A stretch of DNA of 64,000 nucleotides from Nomia melanderi (Eukaryota; Arthropoda; Insecta; Hymenoptera; Halictidae): positions 22,127,896 through 22,191,895 of the forward strand of contig NC_135001.1 of the NCBI RefSeq assembly GCF_051020985.1, in the 5' to 3' direction. Made by a program: the position numbers and the translations under genes. The notes below the pieces were generated by a model. It did no database searches, was not told the DNA's origin, and saw nothing but the letters and a program-made list of their open reading frames with translations. Every line of letters starts with the position of its first letter. Within the stretch, counting starts at the first letter, position 1. Shown here piece after piece: positions 35,922 to 48,700 of this stretch.

Positions 35922-36335
35922 TTAACACGTTGAACGCACAAATATATATTGAAGAATATAATATTAAAACATTTGAGTGAATTGCGTTATTATTATTGCA
36001 CGCTGATCTTGCTCAATGTCTCCGCATTCGATAATCATCTTTCAATTAAATGAACTATAGTAATTCGATTTAATTGGGGGTCACCGGTGAACCATTCGAT
36101 CATTCGAGCTATGGTGTTAGAATGTTTTCGGTCAGGCCATTCGAACTATGGTATTAGAATGTTTTTGCCGAATTTTTTGATATGTAAAAGAGAAATTACG
36201 ACGTACTGTAAAGGCGTTCGAAAAGTAGTGAACCAGAGTAATTTCCTCGAGTTTCCTCGAGAACGTGACGAGTCGTGTGTGGAAGAAAATAGAAAGATCG
36301 GTACCAGGCTACCTGATTGCTGACACAAGGGTTAA
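35922..36335 (+). repeat. Family F TTAA-type element with internal insertion
   Basis: The left end is TTAACACGTTGAA. Near 36,050-36,090 the block ATGAACTATAGTAATTCGAT, then TTAATT and GGGGGTCACCGGTGA, matches family F at 61382-61613. In that copy the far end follows immediately. Here about 235 bases of other sequence intervene before TGACACAAGGG and TTAA at 36332-36335. That insert starts with two copies of a ~30-base unit (36101-36130 and 36138-36167; TATGGTRTTAGAATGTTTT). Right-end assignment is uncertain. Confidence 0.55.
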
Positions 36336-36943
36336 ACCGTGAGTGTAACGTATTCTTACGTAACCAGCGCCCGTACGGCTCGGCCAGAAAGGCAGCCACA
36401 ACCTGATCCACCTACAACCCTGATCAAGATCCTGTCCATAAAGCCGCCCGGTAATTATAAGCCTCTGTAATGGACTCTCTCCTCGAATGTGTTTCTTCTA
36501 ATAACAGATTTCTAATTTTCTTGAGCATCCTCCGGTGCAAGCCGCTGATGGGTCTTCGGCCGAGGAAATTTATCTGTTTAATGTGTTTAACGTAGCGGCT
36601 GTTCGACGCGAACACCGCGCATCGCAACATGCGATACGAAACCTGGCAACATGCGACGAGCTCTCGGTTCGTAACTGACCATCAAGGGAATGCGGAATAA
36701 AATTTCCCGGGGAATTAACAGGACGCCGGATTATATTAATTACGCTCGATCGACATGGGTACGTGCTATGTTGTTTGTAAATTTGAAAATATTTGAATTA
36801 TTTCGTCCGCTTAATCGTTCAGGATAAATAGTAGGAGTTAATTGAACATTCGTGACGAGGGTTCGCGAAATGAGAAACACTTCTAATTAGTAATTTACTA
36901 CTCAAAATGGAAACTTTGTATATAATTCAAAATTTTATATTTT

Positions 36944-37129
36944 TTAACCCTTAGCAGGTTGTTTTGTAATCTATCAGCAACTGCAATTAATTTTTAGTAT
37001 TCCCAGCGAAAATGAGAATATAACATTGCTTCGAAAATCTAATAATTTTAGGGTAGTTTCTTTAAGAATCATTAAAATATTTAATATTAACTGGTGCAAT
37101 ATTGGAGCCTACAGAGTTCAAAGGGTAAA
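36944..37129 (+). repeat. Family C TTAA-type MITE, worn copy
   Basis: It starts TTAACCCTTAGCAGG, lacking the ACTCC present in the other copies, and runs through AATCTAATAATTTTAGGGTAG and ATTAAAATATTTAATATT. The right end is TGGTGCAATATTGGAGCCTA, then AGAGTTCAAAGGG, followed by TAAAA where TTAA is expected. An internal deletion of about 40 bases relative to 60518-60757 shortens it. Confidence 0.75.
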
Positions 37130-38471
37130 AACCTCTCGTTACGTTCGAGTGTGGCCACAGACAAGATATAATAAACTATTTGATTAGGACATACGTTTCT
37201 TGAGGAGACTCCAGTGACGTGCGCATTCCACAGAAAGCTAGTAACGTGTCTGCGAACTCTCCGGTATGATAGTTATATGATAATAGTATACATTGTATTA
37301 CAACTGTAAGTACACGATAACATGGCCGGTGAAGGGTCGCAGAAGGGACAATGCTGTACCGTGCTGTTCAGAACTTGTTCGTGCGGTCAACTTAACATTC
37401 TTTACGGAAGAATAGGACGTAACTCCTTTAACGTGGCGTGGTTGCATCGCCCGCCGATGTAGACATCAAGACGAAATTTCGACAACGCTCGTCGTCGCGG
37501 CGGCAGACGAAAAAAATTAATTTTCCAGCACGATCGTTTCAATGTTTGTTCGAAAGTTCCCGCTGTGCTAGACAAGCGTTATCCGAACGCTCCCGACGAA
37601 AATTAATTTCTTCGCGGATGAATCGCGGCCAAGATATACTCGAGACACGAAAATTACTTAGAACGTTTGCGGTATTCACCTTCCGCCAGAATTTCATGGT
37701 GCGCGCTCTCACAATGGACGCCCCTATTCCGCTTTATTCTCCGCCGTCAGCCGCGAACGTCGCGGTGATGTTCTCAAAATTTCGAGTCAACGCAACTTCA
37801 CGGCAAAGTACCCAAGTGTTAAAGTTTCGTTATCGCTCGCCGTTTTGTCTTCGTTAGCGGAGCGATTACCTGTGATGTACACTTTCGGTATACACAAACC
37901 CGAAGCCGCCCCTGCGTATCTTCGGTGAACTGCTCGTCGATAACGGTGAGAATCATCCCAAAGACTATCGAAGCGAAGCCGGTGATCCGAGAAATATTAT
38001 GATAGCATTTCAACGTTGAGTTAACTTACCTCAGATTACGAAGAAGCTTTCGATACGATCCGTCGTGATTATTCCTCGAAATTCGCAGGAAATATATTTG
38101 CGAAAATTATTATAAAATATTTGTAATATAACTGTGACGTGTTGATATTAAAATCGATTTGGTTCCTTTAAATCTGGAACGGTATAACAGGCTCATAGAC
38201 CACGCCCTTTTCATTATTATCGCGGCTTCATTACTTCGAACAAATTACCCGGATTATGTAATTACAGAAACTCGCTACATCATTAGATGAGCCTTACAAA
38301 TGAGAAACTGAAATGAAAGTCTGCTCGCGTATAATCTATCGTTTTAATCTACAAATTGATATTAAGGTAATCGTTCGACGTAAAGAGTTAAAGAGGTTTC
38401 CTTTCTCCACGTGCAAAAATACTTTTGCAATCCTGCAAGGCTCTAAAAACAATTCCATTGTTTAAAATACC
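37130..38471. other. Non-coding spacer
   Basis: A small 46-codon Cys-containing frame at 37322-37462 and a 139-codon Arg/Ser-rich frame at 37438-37857 overlap here. Neither has a recognisable domain. The rest is AT-rich with stops in all frames. Confidence 0.45.
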
Positions 38472-38678
38472 TTAACCTTAGCAGTCCTATGTCGACTCAG
38501 ACTTCTATTTTATTGCAACCTCTACCTTTAACAATTTTTTCTATATTTATTTGCAGTGCCACAATTGTACCATTTAAAGGTGACATTTCAATGACTCCCA
38601 AATATTCTTGAATAAATAAATAGAGCATCATACTAAGCTGTAATTGAACTAATGCCAACGTGAACCGCAAAGGGTTAA
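38472..38678 (+). repeat. Candidate TTAA-type MITE (family H)
   Basis: TTAA at 38472-38475 begins TTAACCTTAGCAGTCCTATG. The right end read inward is TTAACCCTTTGCGGTTCACG, with TTAA at 38675-38678. The ends fit the superfamily theme and resemble families C (left) and A (right). Length of about 207 bases and AT content match the other families. Only one copy is seen here. Confidence 0.55.
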
Positions 38679-41600
38679 AACTCCCGAAAATCACGAAATC
38701 CAGTTTCCCTTAAAAAATCGTTTCACTCCGCAGAGGCGACCTTGAGCCGAGCAATCAATCGTACCTCCATTCATTCGTTTCCTTCCGCGAGCGGCCGATG
38801 CACGTAATATTATTATAAATGACTGGCAGGTACGCGACACGTGAAATCGCGATGAAACGCTGCCGCGATAACGAGACCCTATTAATCGCGTAATTTACGG
38901 ATTATTACGCGTGGTCGAGTTCATGGGCGTCATTATTGCGGTTCTGTATCTCTCCCGTCATCGTCGTAACCCGCGGTGCCCGTTGTCAGTATTGACCTTC
39001 GTCGTCAGCGTCGACCGCAGATTGTCGCTATCGATCGGTCCACGAGGTAAAGAGTAAACTCTGTAGGCAGTTTTGTCAGTAATATTCCGGCGGCTGACCA
39101 CGGTACAATGGACGTTTACCCGTTCCGTGCCTCGCCGTCAGTCAACTTGCTCCTATCTCTCCTCTCTCTCCTCTCTCTCTCTCTCTCATTCTCCCCCCTC
39201 CCGTGCTCTCTATCCCGCCGGTTCTCTTCCTCTCGGAAGCCATGGCCGCAGGATGAACGGTGATCAATAACAAGAACGAATGTTTCTAACCTGCCGGCTA
39301 CGCAAACATGTAACCTGTGTGAGTACACGCGATGGGGTTCGGGATGTATATAACTGATTACATAATACATGCACGTATGCGCGGCATTTCATTATGTCCC
39401 GAACGGGTTACCATTTCTTAACCGACCTCCCTCCCTGCCGCTCGGCTGGCCCGTCATGCACGATACTTATTCCCCGGGTCGATGTAGGCGAGCAACATTG
39501 TGGCGGTCGGATGCCGGGGGTAAACACATGTAGCCGTCCCGGGATATTCTGTCCGCACATAGGAGATCCTAACTTTTATTACGGTTCGAGGTTTGTTAGC
39601 GGTGGCCCTTGTACCAACCGCGCGCACGGACACACGCACGAACGCGCCCCGTCCTCTCTCCTCTCTTCGTTTATCGCTCGTCTATCCGAGACTCCCTTTT
39701 TATTACTTCTATATCTGGCCGAGATACGAACCGTTCCTGCTACCCAAAGCGTACGCCCCGTGTAAACATCCGCTCCGATGATATTAACGGGCCCGGGGAT
39801 CCGTTTCGGGTTTCCCTCCGCGGATTCCAGTTGTCCTTCGGCCCCCGGGAAACTATCGAGCGCGAGCGCGAATCCGCCGCGAAACCTGTTACGTAACGCG
39901 GAGAGCCATGAATGAGACTGCGTTCGCGAACAGGCGCGGAGCGGACCGACGGGGATAAGGTAGTCCGTAAGTGTAATCATTTCCAGCTTCTCTGTTACGT
40001 AACTTTCCGGTCGAACCGCGGCAAACGAACAGGGATAGGGAAGGGCACGGCCGGCGAGAGCTCGTCGGGGGTAGGGCAAGATGGCGGCGGGGGCGCGATG
40101 CGAGCGCACCGTTTCATTTGTTTGGTGTTCCTCCGGGGTATTAGAGAACGTGCCGAGGGTACGTGGTATCCATGTAGACACCACGTAATAGAAGCAAAGC
40201 AATCTGATGAAACCAATAAGCGTGAAGGAATGCGAGTGGCTTCTCTTCTTCCCTACCTTTCCTTTCCGTGCCCGGTGCAACGCCTCTGCTCGCCGAACAA
40301 TCTCTCACTTGCTTTTTTTCCCCCATCCCGAAGCTCGGCCGAGAGAATCGAACGTGTCACGCCGCGTCGCGCTGACAGAAATTGCGGTTACCCGTCTTAT
40401 TCGCCGTCTTCCCGGGACACTTTGAAAATTCAATTTTTCCGCGCGCTCGCTTAGAATATAACGAAATGGCAGTCTTAAAAGGATTCGGGTGAACTCGAGG
40501 AATCGGCGCGGAGGCCGATCTGTAAGCTCCTTATTCTCCCGGAGAGAGATTCCTCCGAGATTCCGCGGATTCGTTGGCGGAAAGGAAAGTTTGCTTTCCT
40601 CCTCGCGAGTCCATGAAAACATAACGTTGTTTATTATCGAACGATTTGCGTGTACGGAGACAGGTGTGCTGAATTTTCTCGGTAAACAGCCCCGCGGAAG
40701 CGAGATGGATCAGAGAGGAGCCGCGAAGCGCGCCGCTGATAATGCGACGTTCCCTGTCGCGCGTACGCGAGGACGAAGCGAGCAGCTCTAAATCGCGCGC
40801 GACTGGTCAAACTTTTATTTCCCTGGTGGTTACGCGATCGGACGATGGGAGGGTCTTTCGCGACCGAACGAGAAATTCATCCAAAATGGAGTCCGCGGCC
40901 GTTTATCTTTTATTGGCCTGGTTCGCGTGAATCATCGAACGAGAGGATACCGGGCAATTTCGTGCCGATATATTACGGAACGCGCGGGGCCACTTCCTTC
41001 TCGAGTGCACTTCGCTTCGGAAGACGATAACTCGTTATAAGTACTATTTATTGGCGTATTACCCTTCGGCCGGTCTTCCGCGAGTTCAGACCCGATACCG
41101 CCCTGCTGAAATCGAATCGTCGAACGAGCTGCCACCAGCCGTCGGCACCTTTGACCCGAATCCCGAGCGGAACCGGGAAACATCCGGCGTGCTTCGATTT
41201 AAATCTGCGCGTCGGTTCCCGCTTAAACGCCTACACTCCGCGGAATTGCAGCGGGGAAAATTGAATTTTTTAAGCCGCCGCGCGGTACGCGCATCCCCCG
41301 AGTGCATTTTCCCCTCGGATGGGATCGCCGGGCGGCACGCGTGCTCGGAGAAAGTTTCCCGGGAAAGAACCGCCGGAATATATCGGGGGAAGAGAGTGGC
41401 TCTCGCCGGGAGTGCAGAATTGATAAATGAACGGGACGATCCCTCATCGGGCGAGGCGCTCGGGAAACAGGTTTTTAGGAATTTTCAGTCGTCGCTGTTT
41501 TATTCGTTGTTCGAGCGGGCAGCAATTTACGATTGATGGAACATACCGCATGTTAATAAAGACGCGTTATCCCCCTCTACAGCCCTCCCGAGGGCGCGAC

Positions 41601-42549
41601 CGTAAAAAACCGTTGTCGCCGGCGGTTACGCGAGGAATCCCGTGGCCGGAAGCGACGCGATTAGAGCGAAACAGGATTATTCGACGTGGAAATCATATAG
41701 ATCTGCTCATTAAGTTCGTCAGAAAGTCCCGGCAATCTAACTTCGGGCCGAGCGCGCGCTGTCCCCGTCTCGAACTCTAATTGGCTGACGTGCGGCGACC
41801 GTAGATTAGAAACTTCTTCACTTTCGTTCACGCTGATCAAAAGCATTCCGACGATCATCCCGATCGACGCGACATTTATCCTGATCACATCTAACGACGC
41901 GAGTCGCCCCCGTAGAGCTGTCGGAAGTTCGCCGGGCCGCAGCGCGCATTAAAATCGAATTTGTCGCAGTTCGTTTTCAGCGGCCGAGCAACGGAACCTC
42001 TCTGTAATTTCGTAGCGCCGCGGCGGGCCGGTGCCGTTCCACGCTTTCAGCGCGCTACAGTTTCCTATCGCTGACCGTTACACGCGAGAATGTTGCTCTT
42101 TGGACGGCGGCCACGGAAGATGACACGATCGAACTTTTTTCAACGATCACTCGGCCTTTCTTCTTCGTCCCATCTTGCGTTTCCACGGTGAAAAATAAAA
42201 ACGTAATCTTTTTCGTCGCATTCGTCATCGAACGTGAATTTACTGTCTCGATAAGAATCAGTCGGAACCGTGAAATGAACTCTTTTTCAGCTGGAACTCG
42301 ACGTTCACTGAATTTGACTGACGTATCACCTGCTGTTTCTAATTTAATCACGATCAGATACGGTAAGTTTCGAAGTCGTTCTCGATATCAATGATAAATT
42401 TCGTGTTGCCCATTTACTTATCTCAACTATTAGAGTATGGAAACATTTCGAGCTTCTCGGTGGCAAAGATGGCTTCCAGTGCTTATAGGAGACTCATAGG
42501 AAACGAAATTAAATACATAGTGAAATATTTAGAATGCATCAAATTTCCT
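38679..42549. other. CpG-rich non-coding stretch
   Basis: It contains a TC-rich microsatellite near 39,157-39,187 and overlapping Arg-rich frames up to 233 codons on the minus strand (39579-40280), opposed by plus-strand frames of similar length. A YY1/Pho-type motif lies at 40077-40088. No gene is recognised. Confidence 0.45.
40077..40088 (+). promoter_or_regulatory. YY1/Pleiohomeotic-type motif
   Basis: CAAGATGGCGGC matches the extended YY1 consensus, and its insect counterpart Pho binds the GCCAT core. In animals this motif often lies just downstream of transcription starts. The ATG inside it would open only a 35-codon frame. A near copy, GAAGATGGCGGC, occurs at 15,047-15,058. Function is inferred from the motif alone. 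Confidence 0.3.
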
Positions 42550-42774
42550 TTAACACTAGAACCACCGAGAATTTAATTCGATTATTAAGCAATTCCTATA
42601 AAAACTGTAACAATAGATTATTTTCAGTTTCTTCAGACATTCATTATAGTACTCAAATGGAACTATTCATTTTCAAGATTATTCCGAACATTCAATGCTT
42701 CGAAGATATCAATAATTGCCAAACAAAAGAATCGAAACCAGTCATCCTGACTGTTACGGTAGTTCTAGTGTTAA
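42550..42774 (+). repeat. Family G TTAA-type MITE, complete copy
   Basis: The terminal repeats are TTAACACTAGAACCACCG and, read inward from the right, TTAACACTAGAACTACCG: 17 of 18 bases match, including TTAA at 42550-42553 and 42771-42774. A hairpin CAGTCA-tcc-TGACTG lies just inside the right end. The AT-rich interior aligns along its whole length with the minus-strand copy at 53683-53885. No coding capacity. Confidence 0.88.
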
Positions 42775-45700
42775 ATAGCAATCGAAAAAACTAGCGCACG
42801 TTCGTTGAATGAGAATCGATACGTCGCGATCGACGGTTTTGCTTAGCTTGCGTCGCGCATTATACAATGTTTCCATTAGATCTCCGCTCGACGATCACCT
42901 TTTTCCGTAATTGAAACTGAATTTCTGAAGCCGACGTTAATAAAGTCGGTCTTTTGTTCGTCCCAAGAATTGATTATTTTCGCTCGGCGCGGGCACGAGC
43001 ATCGGTCTAGAAAATGCGCAAATGAGAAATCACGTTTTACAAGAAACTGGCGGGTAGTATCGAGTGATGCCGGGAAATAAAGCAGTCTGCAACAATCAGT
43101 GCACGTAATTGATGGGAACAGGATGATATCCGATTCAAGGGGCCGGTATTCTTGGTTTTTAAAGCGCACTCGAGTTAGCTTTTAAACAGCGAACGATTCT
43201 GCTGATCCCGCCGCGTTTCGAGTCTGAATAAAAGCAAACTCAATTCGCCGGCTTAGCAGGCGGAGTTCGCAAATGGAGCGTCTTCCTTGTGAATCTCCGC
43301 ATCAAGATCATTTTACTCCGCCCCGGAAAAAAATCATAAAACATTGGCTCGGCGAGAATGCGCTCGATTCACCACCCTTGCAATTACTGTACCGCAATGC
43401 CTGTCGGGAACCCCGTGATTTATTTTCATTCGGTGCACGGACCCGCTGGTCCTTTTTCTCTCGCGAATGTTCCGTTTCTAGATTGTCCCTGCTACTTTTT
43501 CAGTTTACTTTCGCCACGCGATTGCGCCCGTACAACCTGTTTTTCAAGCATTATTACGCATTTCCGGTTTGTATCGCTTCGCGGATTATTTCGCCCGACA
43601 GAGAGAGAGAGAGAGAGACGCGTTTTAATTTATCGGTTTCAATTTCATTCGTTCGCCTTTTAATGGATCCCGCGACGTACTAGGAAGTATTAAGATTCCT
43701 TTATCGTCCCGTTCCCGGGAGTTGATTTTACAAACGCTTCTTAACGTACGACATATCCGAAAGTTATAGTTATTGTTCTCCGGCCGAGTATTTCCTAGTT
43801 CGATATTTCTCATTTATCCCCCGTTTTGTACGTTTAGTACGAAAAATATCGGTAGCCGGCGCGTCGCGATTGAAACTCTCTCACGGGCGCGTATGAAATT
43901 TCAATGCGTTAAAAAACACGAATACGTCCGTCCAGCGCGTCGAGTCCCATTCACCGTTTCGCTCGTTTTCAACGAAAGATTGCGCGGCCGGGCTTCATTC
44001 GCGCGACGAGCGAACACCGCGAACGTTATCGGATCGGTCTCAACCTTTCCTCGTGATTTGCCCGCGGAATGAAAACGTAATTAATTTGATATTTTTGTGT
44101 CATAAACTGACAAATACCGGCGACGACGACTACCGTTTATTATAAAACGGCACGGTGCCGATTTAACCGTCGCACGGGCGCGGAATAGTGGACGGCGCAT
44201 CTGTATTTGATAAATACGACCGGACTAATTACTACGAAACACGGATTCGGTGTTCCGTGCGCACACATCATAAATATTCTATGAATGCAAATGAAACGGT
44301 ATTGATTTTTCCGAAACATTTACAAGCTTTTAATTAGAACGGAACGCTAAAGAAGCATTTAACGGATCGTCCCGCCCCATTATTACAAGTAATCGACAAG
44401 CGCAATAATCGAAATTCATTCCTACCGATCGCCCGTCCCATTCGTTCGAGCTTCCGTTTTACAATTCTATTAAAACCGTATCCGACGTTGAACCGTACAC
44501 TTCGGGCGCGTTGTCGCGAATTTTTAATATTTCACTCGGATCGCTTAATTTTCTGCTAATTAACTTTACCGTTTGTCCGACGCGGGAAACATTAATTAAT
44601 CGACGTCCATCAAACGGGCTCGCATTCCCGGCGCGAACGACGAACGGGGAAAGTCTTCCGGAAGTCACGGTTCGGACCGAAGTTCCCGTCGAGTGTACCC
44701 GGGCAAAGAAAAAAGGACATCGGGGGAACGCGGCGAACTTCGAAATCTCGGGGGAGGGGGGTGGGGGAGTAGGGTTGGCAACGGGTAAAAAGTGGCGTCG
44801 ACTTTTCTCGCAAATGAATGCTCCGAGAACTGTGCGAGACGCGTTTATATGGAGAAGTAATCGGCGAGAAATAGCGGGGGCCGAGTAATAAGTGATGAAG
44901 CGGCGAGACGAGGAAGAATGGCGGCCGGCCGCGCCGCGCGAGGCGGCCGGAGAGCCCAGCCGCCGCCGCAAGAACAACCGTCCCGGGAAAAACGTCCTCG
45001 ACGTCAATTTTCCCGGCGAGCGTGGGACGCCGTCGGGAAAGGACGTCCCGTCAGTTGTGGACAGAACCTCTGGCCGTCTTTTACAACTTTTTAAGAAGTC
45101 ACAACAAAGTTCGACAGCGAGTAGTTCGTACAATGGCTCCTCCTCGGATCTCGGCTGCTCTCCCGTTCCTCGCCTCCCCGGAGAGGTCGCGGCATTGTCT
45201 TCTCGCATCGTCGAACGTCTCCCGAACGCGAATTCCTGGCCCCCGACGCCTGGCTCCTTTATGCCGATTATCCCGAATAAAGTTTCCGGAGCGTGCTCGA
45301 TAAATTGTTTTGAGACTGCCGCGCGCTGCGAGAGTAATTAAGTCTCAGGCGCGGACCCCCTTTTAAAAAGAGTTTCCAACGAGTCACGATCGAAACGACT
45401 AGCGTTCATTATTCGCTCGAGGAGCGGGGCCGACGCCGAGCGTCGCGAGTGCCCTCGATAGGAGAAAATAGAGTGCTCGGTACTTTCTACGGGAACGTTG
45501 TTTTTCGAGCTTCGACCCTCTGAACCTAAAGGGTGGCTGAAAGGAAAGGGTTTCCTTGGAATTCCCGTAATCGTACAAAATTCCTCACTAAACAACTAAT
45601 GCCAAAGACGTTCAGGAAAATCCTGATTTCGCATTGTGACCGATCTTACGATCCGAGATACAGGCTAATGAAATTTTTCTCGACAACCATCCCTTCGTAT

Positions 45701-48700
45701 CGCCGGCTAAATTTCGATCAGTCCCATCTTTTGCGTTACTTCTCACCTGTTTGATCCGCGAATCGCAAGAAATTCCTAAATATTACATCGGCGAATCGCC
45801 GTAGCTGCGACTCAGCCGGTTTCTCGATCGAAGCGGATCGCGCTCAAGGGCTCCGTCGAGATTCTTCATCCCCCGACCGCTTCCGGAGGTCAGCCGAACA
45901 GAGGCGCGCGGTGTTTCGCTCGCGTCGAACGCTCGACCGGCGAAAGTTCCCCGCGATGGATCGGCCCTCGCGGTTAGCCGGCGAAGAACTATTCGGCGTT
46001 GCACGGCTGCCCGTAACGCACGGTTGCGTCGGCGGATCATCGGGCCGTCATCGAATAGTTTCCTCGGACCGGCCGGTCGAGGCGTCTCGTCCTGCGCCGT
46101 CGTTGCGCTTCCTATCGCGGCGAGTTTCACCCGACTACTTGATGCTGACCGATAATAATATTCCATTATCGTACGGCAGCGAGGCCGTACATCACCGGTC
46201 GTCACGCGGATCGTCCACAACGCGATACCATCTACATGAGGCGTTAATTACGTGCCGTCCTACCGCGTTACACTGCTATTCGAGATATCTCTCGCTAGAG
46301 TCGCCGGGAGGGAACGGAACTGCCGGGATATCTCTCTCCCCTTCTATTTCTCTTCGGGAATCTCATCTTTTTCTTGTCGTCTTACCGGTCTTCTCTGTTT
46401 TTCATCTAACCCTGTCTCCCTCTTTCGACCGCCGTCGCCGCTGCTGCTGCCACTGCCGTCGCGGGCAATCCTCTTGCCCTCTTTCTTCTCTTCTCTTATC
46501 TTATCTCCTCTACCCCATGCTAGCTGCGAGATTAAATTCTCGCGTTATGATCTTTTCTAATTCCGGTATGAATGATGGCGGGGTTGACGCGAATCCCCGC
46601 GTGACCTTCATAAATAACGTCGGACGGTCCGTCGATTGCGGAAAAAGTGGAACTACCTGTGACCAGTTATCCCGCCGGAACGAGCAGGGAGATTTACAAT
46701 GTCGGCCGCGCCCGCGCGAGGACTCGAGTGGTGACTCTTCTATCTTGCCTGTGATCGCTGATTCGATGGAAAAAAACACCTTCCGCGGATTTTTAATCTC
46801 GAGAGATGGCGCTAAGTGGTTCGCAAACGAGTTTGCTTCGCAAAATTGGCAACTGCTATGCTCCGGGGATGTATTTATTTTCAATCGGAATTGAATTATA
46901 ATTCGAGCTCGTTCCGATAAGGACGAGTAGCGGTGGATGCGTTTCGTCGAGTAACGATGAAATCATTTGCGCGGCGAGATCGAGACGCGTTTTACTTCTT
47001 CTACTGTGGTGCGCTAAATATTACTGCACTTTGAAATATAACTTCGGAACGTAATTATTGATCTTGATTGTGCTTGATGATACAGGTCTTATTTGAACTG
47101 TAACAGCTCTACTGACCAGCATGATTTTAAGACTTCTTAAATGTTTCGATTCCTGCCGAACGGTAAATCAAATTGAACTTTCGGAATTGCAACATTTTCG
47201 TTCCAGCGGATTTATCATTCCGAAGATCGTTCGAAAACAATACTTGTTCTCCGGTGTCAACCGATAAATCGCTGATTTTAAACGCTGACGAAATTTACGT
47301 GTCGTACAGGTAATCAGCGATGTTTGATGGTTACCACGGCTGCCACGCGAGTCATCGGTTGGCAACGCAATCACCGGCGGACATTATATGTTTGCCGATT
47401 CGTTTTATTTTTATTATTGACACATGCTGCGCAGGGAATCGGTGTTTAATATATGCGTTCGTACAGCAGCTGTTAAACGCGGGCTAATTACGACGCGGGA
47501 CAACTTCGACTACCGATACACGGTTCAATCGTAAACGGTGTAAATTAAAAGTAAACGTAATTTAATTGCTTGCGTCGTCGCACGCGTAACCGAGCTGCGA
47601 TGTTAATGTTTTTTTTCGGGTCGTCACGCGCTGGAGCAGCACGCTCAACGGATTCGCGATACCTCGTTTGGGGGACGGACTTTTGTTGTCGAACAATCGA
47701 ACTACTGCCAGACAATATCTTTAATTGATAAGAGGTATTTATAAAACATAAGAGATTATAATAAAAGAAATTTTCAACGGAAACGAGATATTCTCACGAC
47801 AAATGGAACAAAAGTAAATCGGTTGAAAAATCTTTCTCTTTTCCTTCCAATATCGAATGTCATACAAAATTACAAATTCGACTTACAAGGGAAGCTCGAG
47901 CCTGGAAAATGATGAATGATGAAACTTCGTATGTAAGTAGAGTAAATCCATGCAATTCTTTTAGATATAGAATTTTACAAAAAATTCAATATAGTAGGCT
48001 TGATTTACTCCACTTAGACACAAGATTTCATAATCTTTAGAATTTCCAGGTTCGATCGTTTCCTTTGTTAGCTTGATAATGTAAATGCAAAACACGCCGA
48101 TAACGCGTGTATTAGCTATTAATGGAATAAACAATGAATACAGCGAAACAAGCGGAACGGTACACATCGGCGCGCGAATTAGCGTTACAATCGCGCGGGG
48201 ACAATGTTAAAGGAATCCGAGACTCGTTCGGAAATGCCTCCCACTAATCGGGACATTTCAATAACAGGTAATTGCAACGGTACGCGGCGCGCGATTATCG
48301 CAAAAAGGAGGAGAGCCTCGCTCGGAGGTTTCCAGCATCAATCGTCGAATGTGAAACGGCGTGATAATCTACCGGGCACGCACCGTTCGGTAATTAACCC
48401 CGCGAAAAAGGAGGAGAAGATTAGAATAACTCAGCACGGCAATGAGCCGGAATGCTCTCGCGTAATTGCGTCTCGAGAGTTGAAATAAAATCCACATCCA
48501 CGCGTGACCGTGGCGCCACAAACTACCGGAATCTGCAATTACTCGAGCGTAGCGGGGATTAATGTAGCTATGCAAAATGGGCACGCAAGCACGCGCGTTG
48601 CGTGCGTCCGCGGCGAGGCTGCCCGAAGGTACGCAAAGTGTTCCTCGGTTTGACTACTTCAATGGGGAAACCAATTGCGTGCCGCGGAGACTTGCGGTCG

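Noticed and set aside
39579..40454. 233-codon minus and 180-codon plus frames
   Set aside because: Same antisense-pair pattern in CpG-rich sequence, with no domain.
44459..45341. Overlapping 249-codon minus and 149-codon plus frames
   Set aside because: Mutually antisense and low in complexity, with no recognisable motif and no promoter or splice context.
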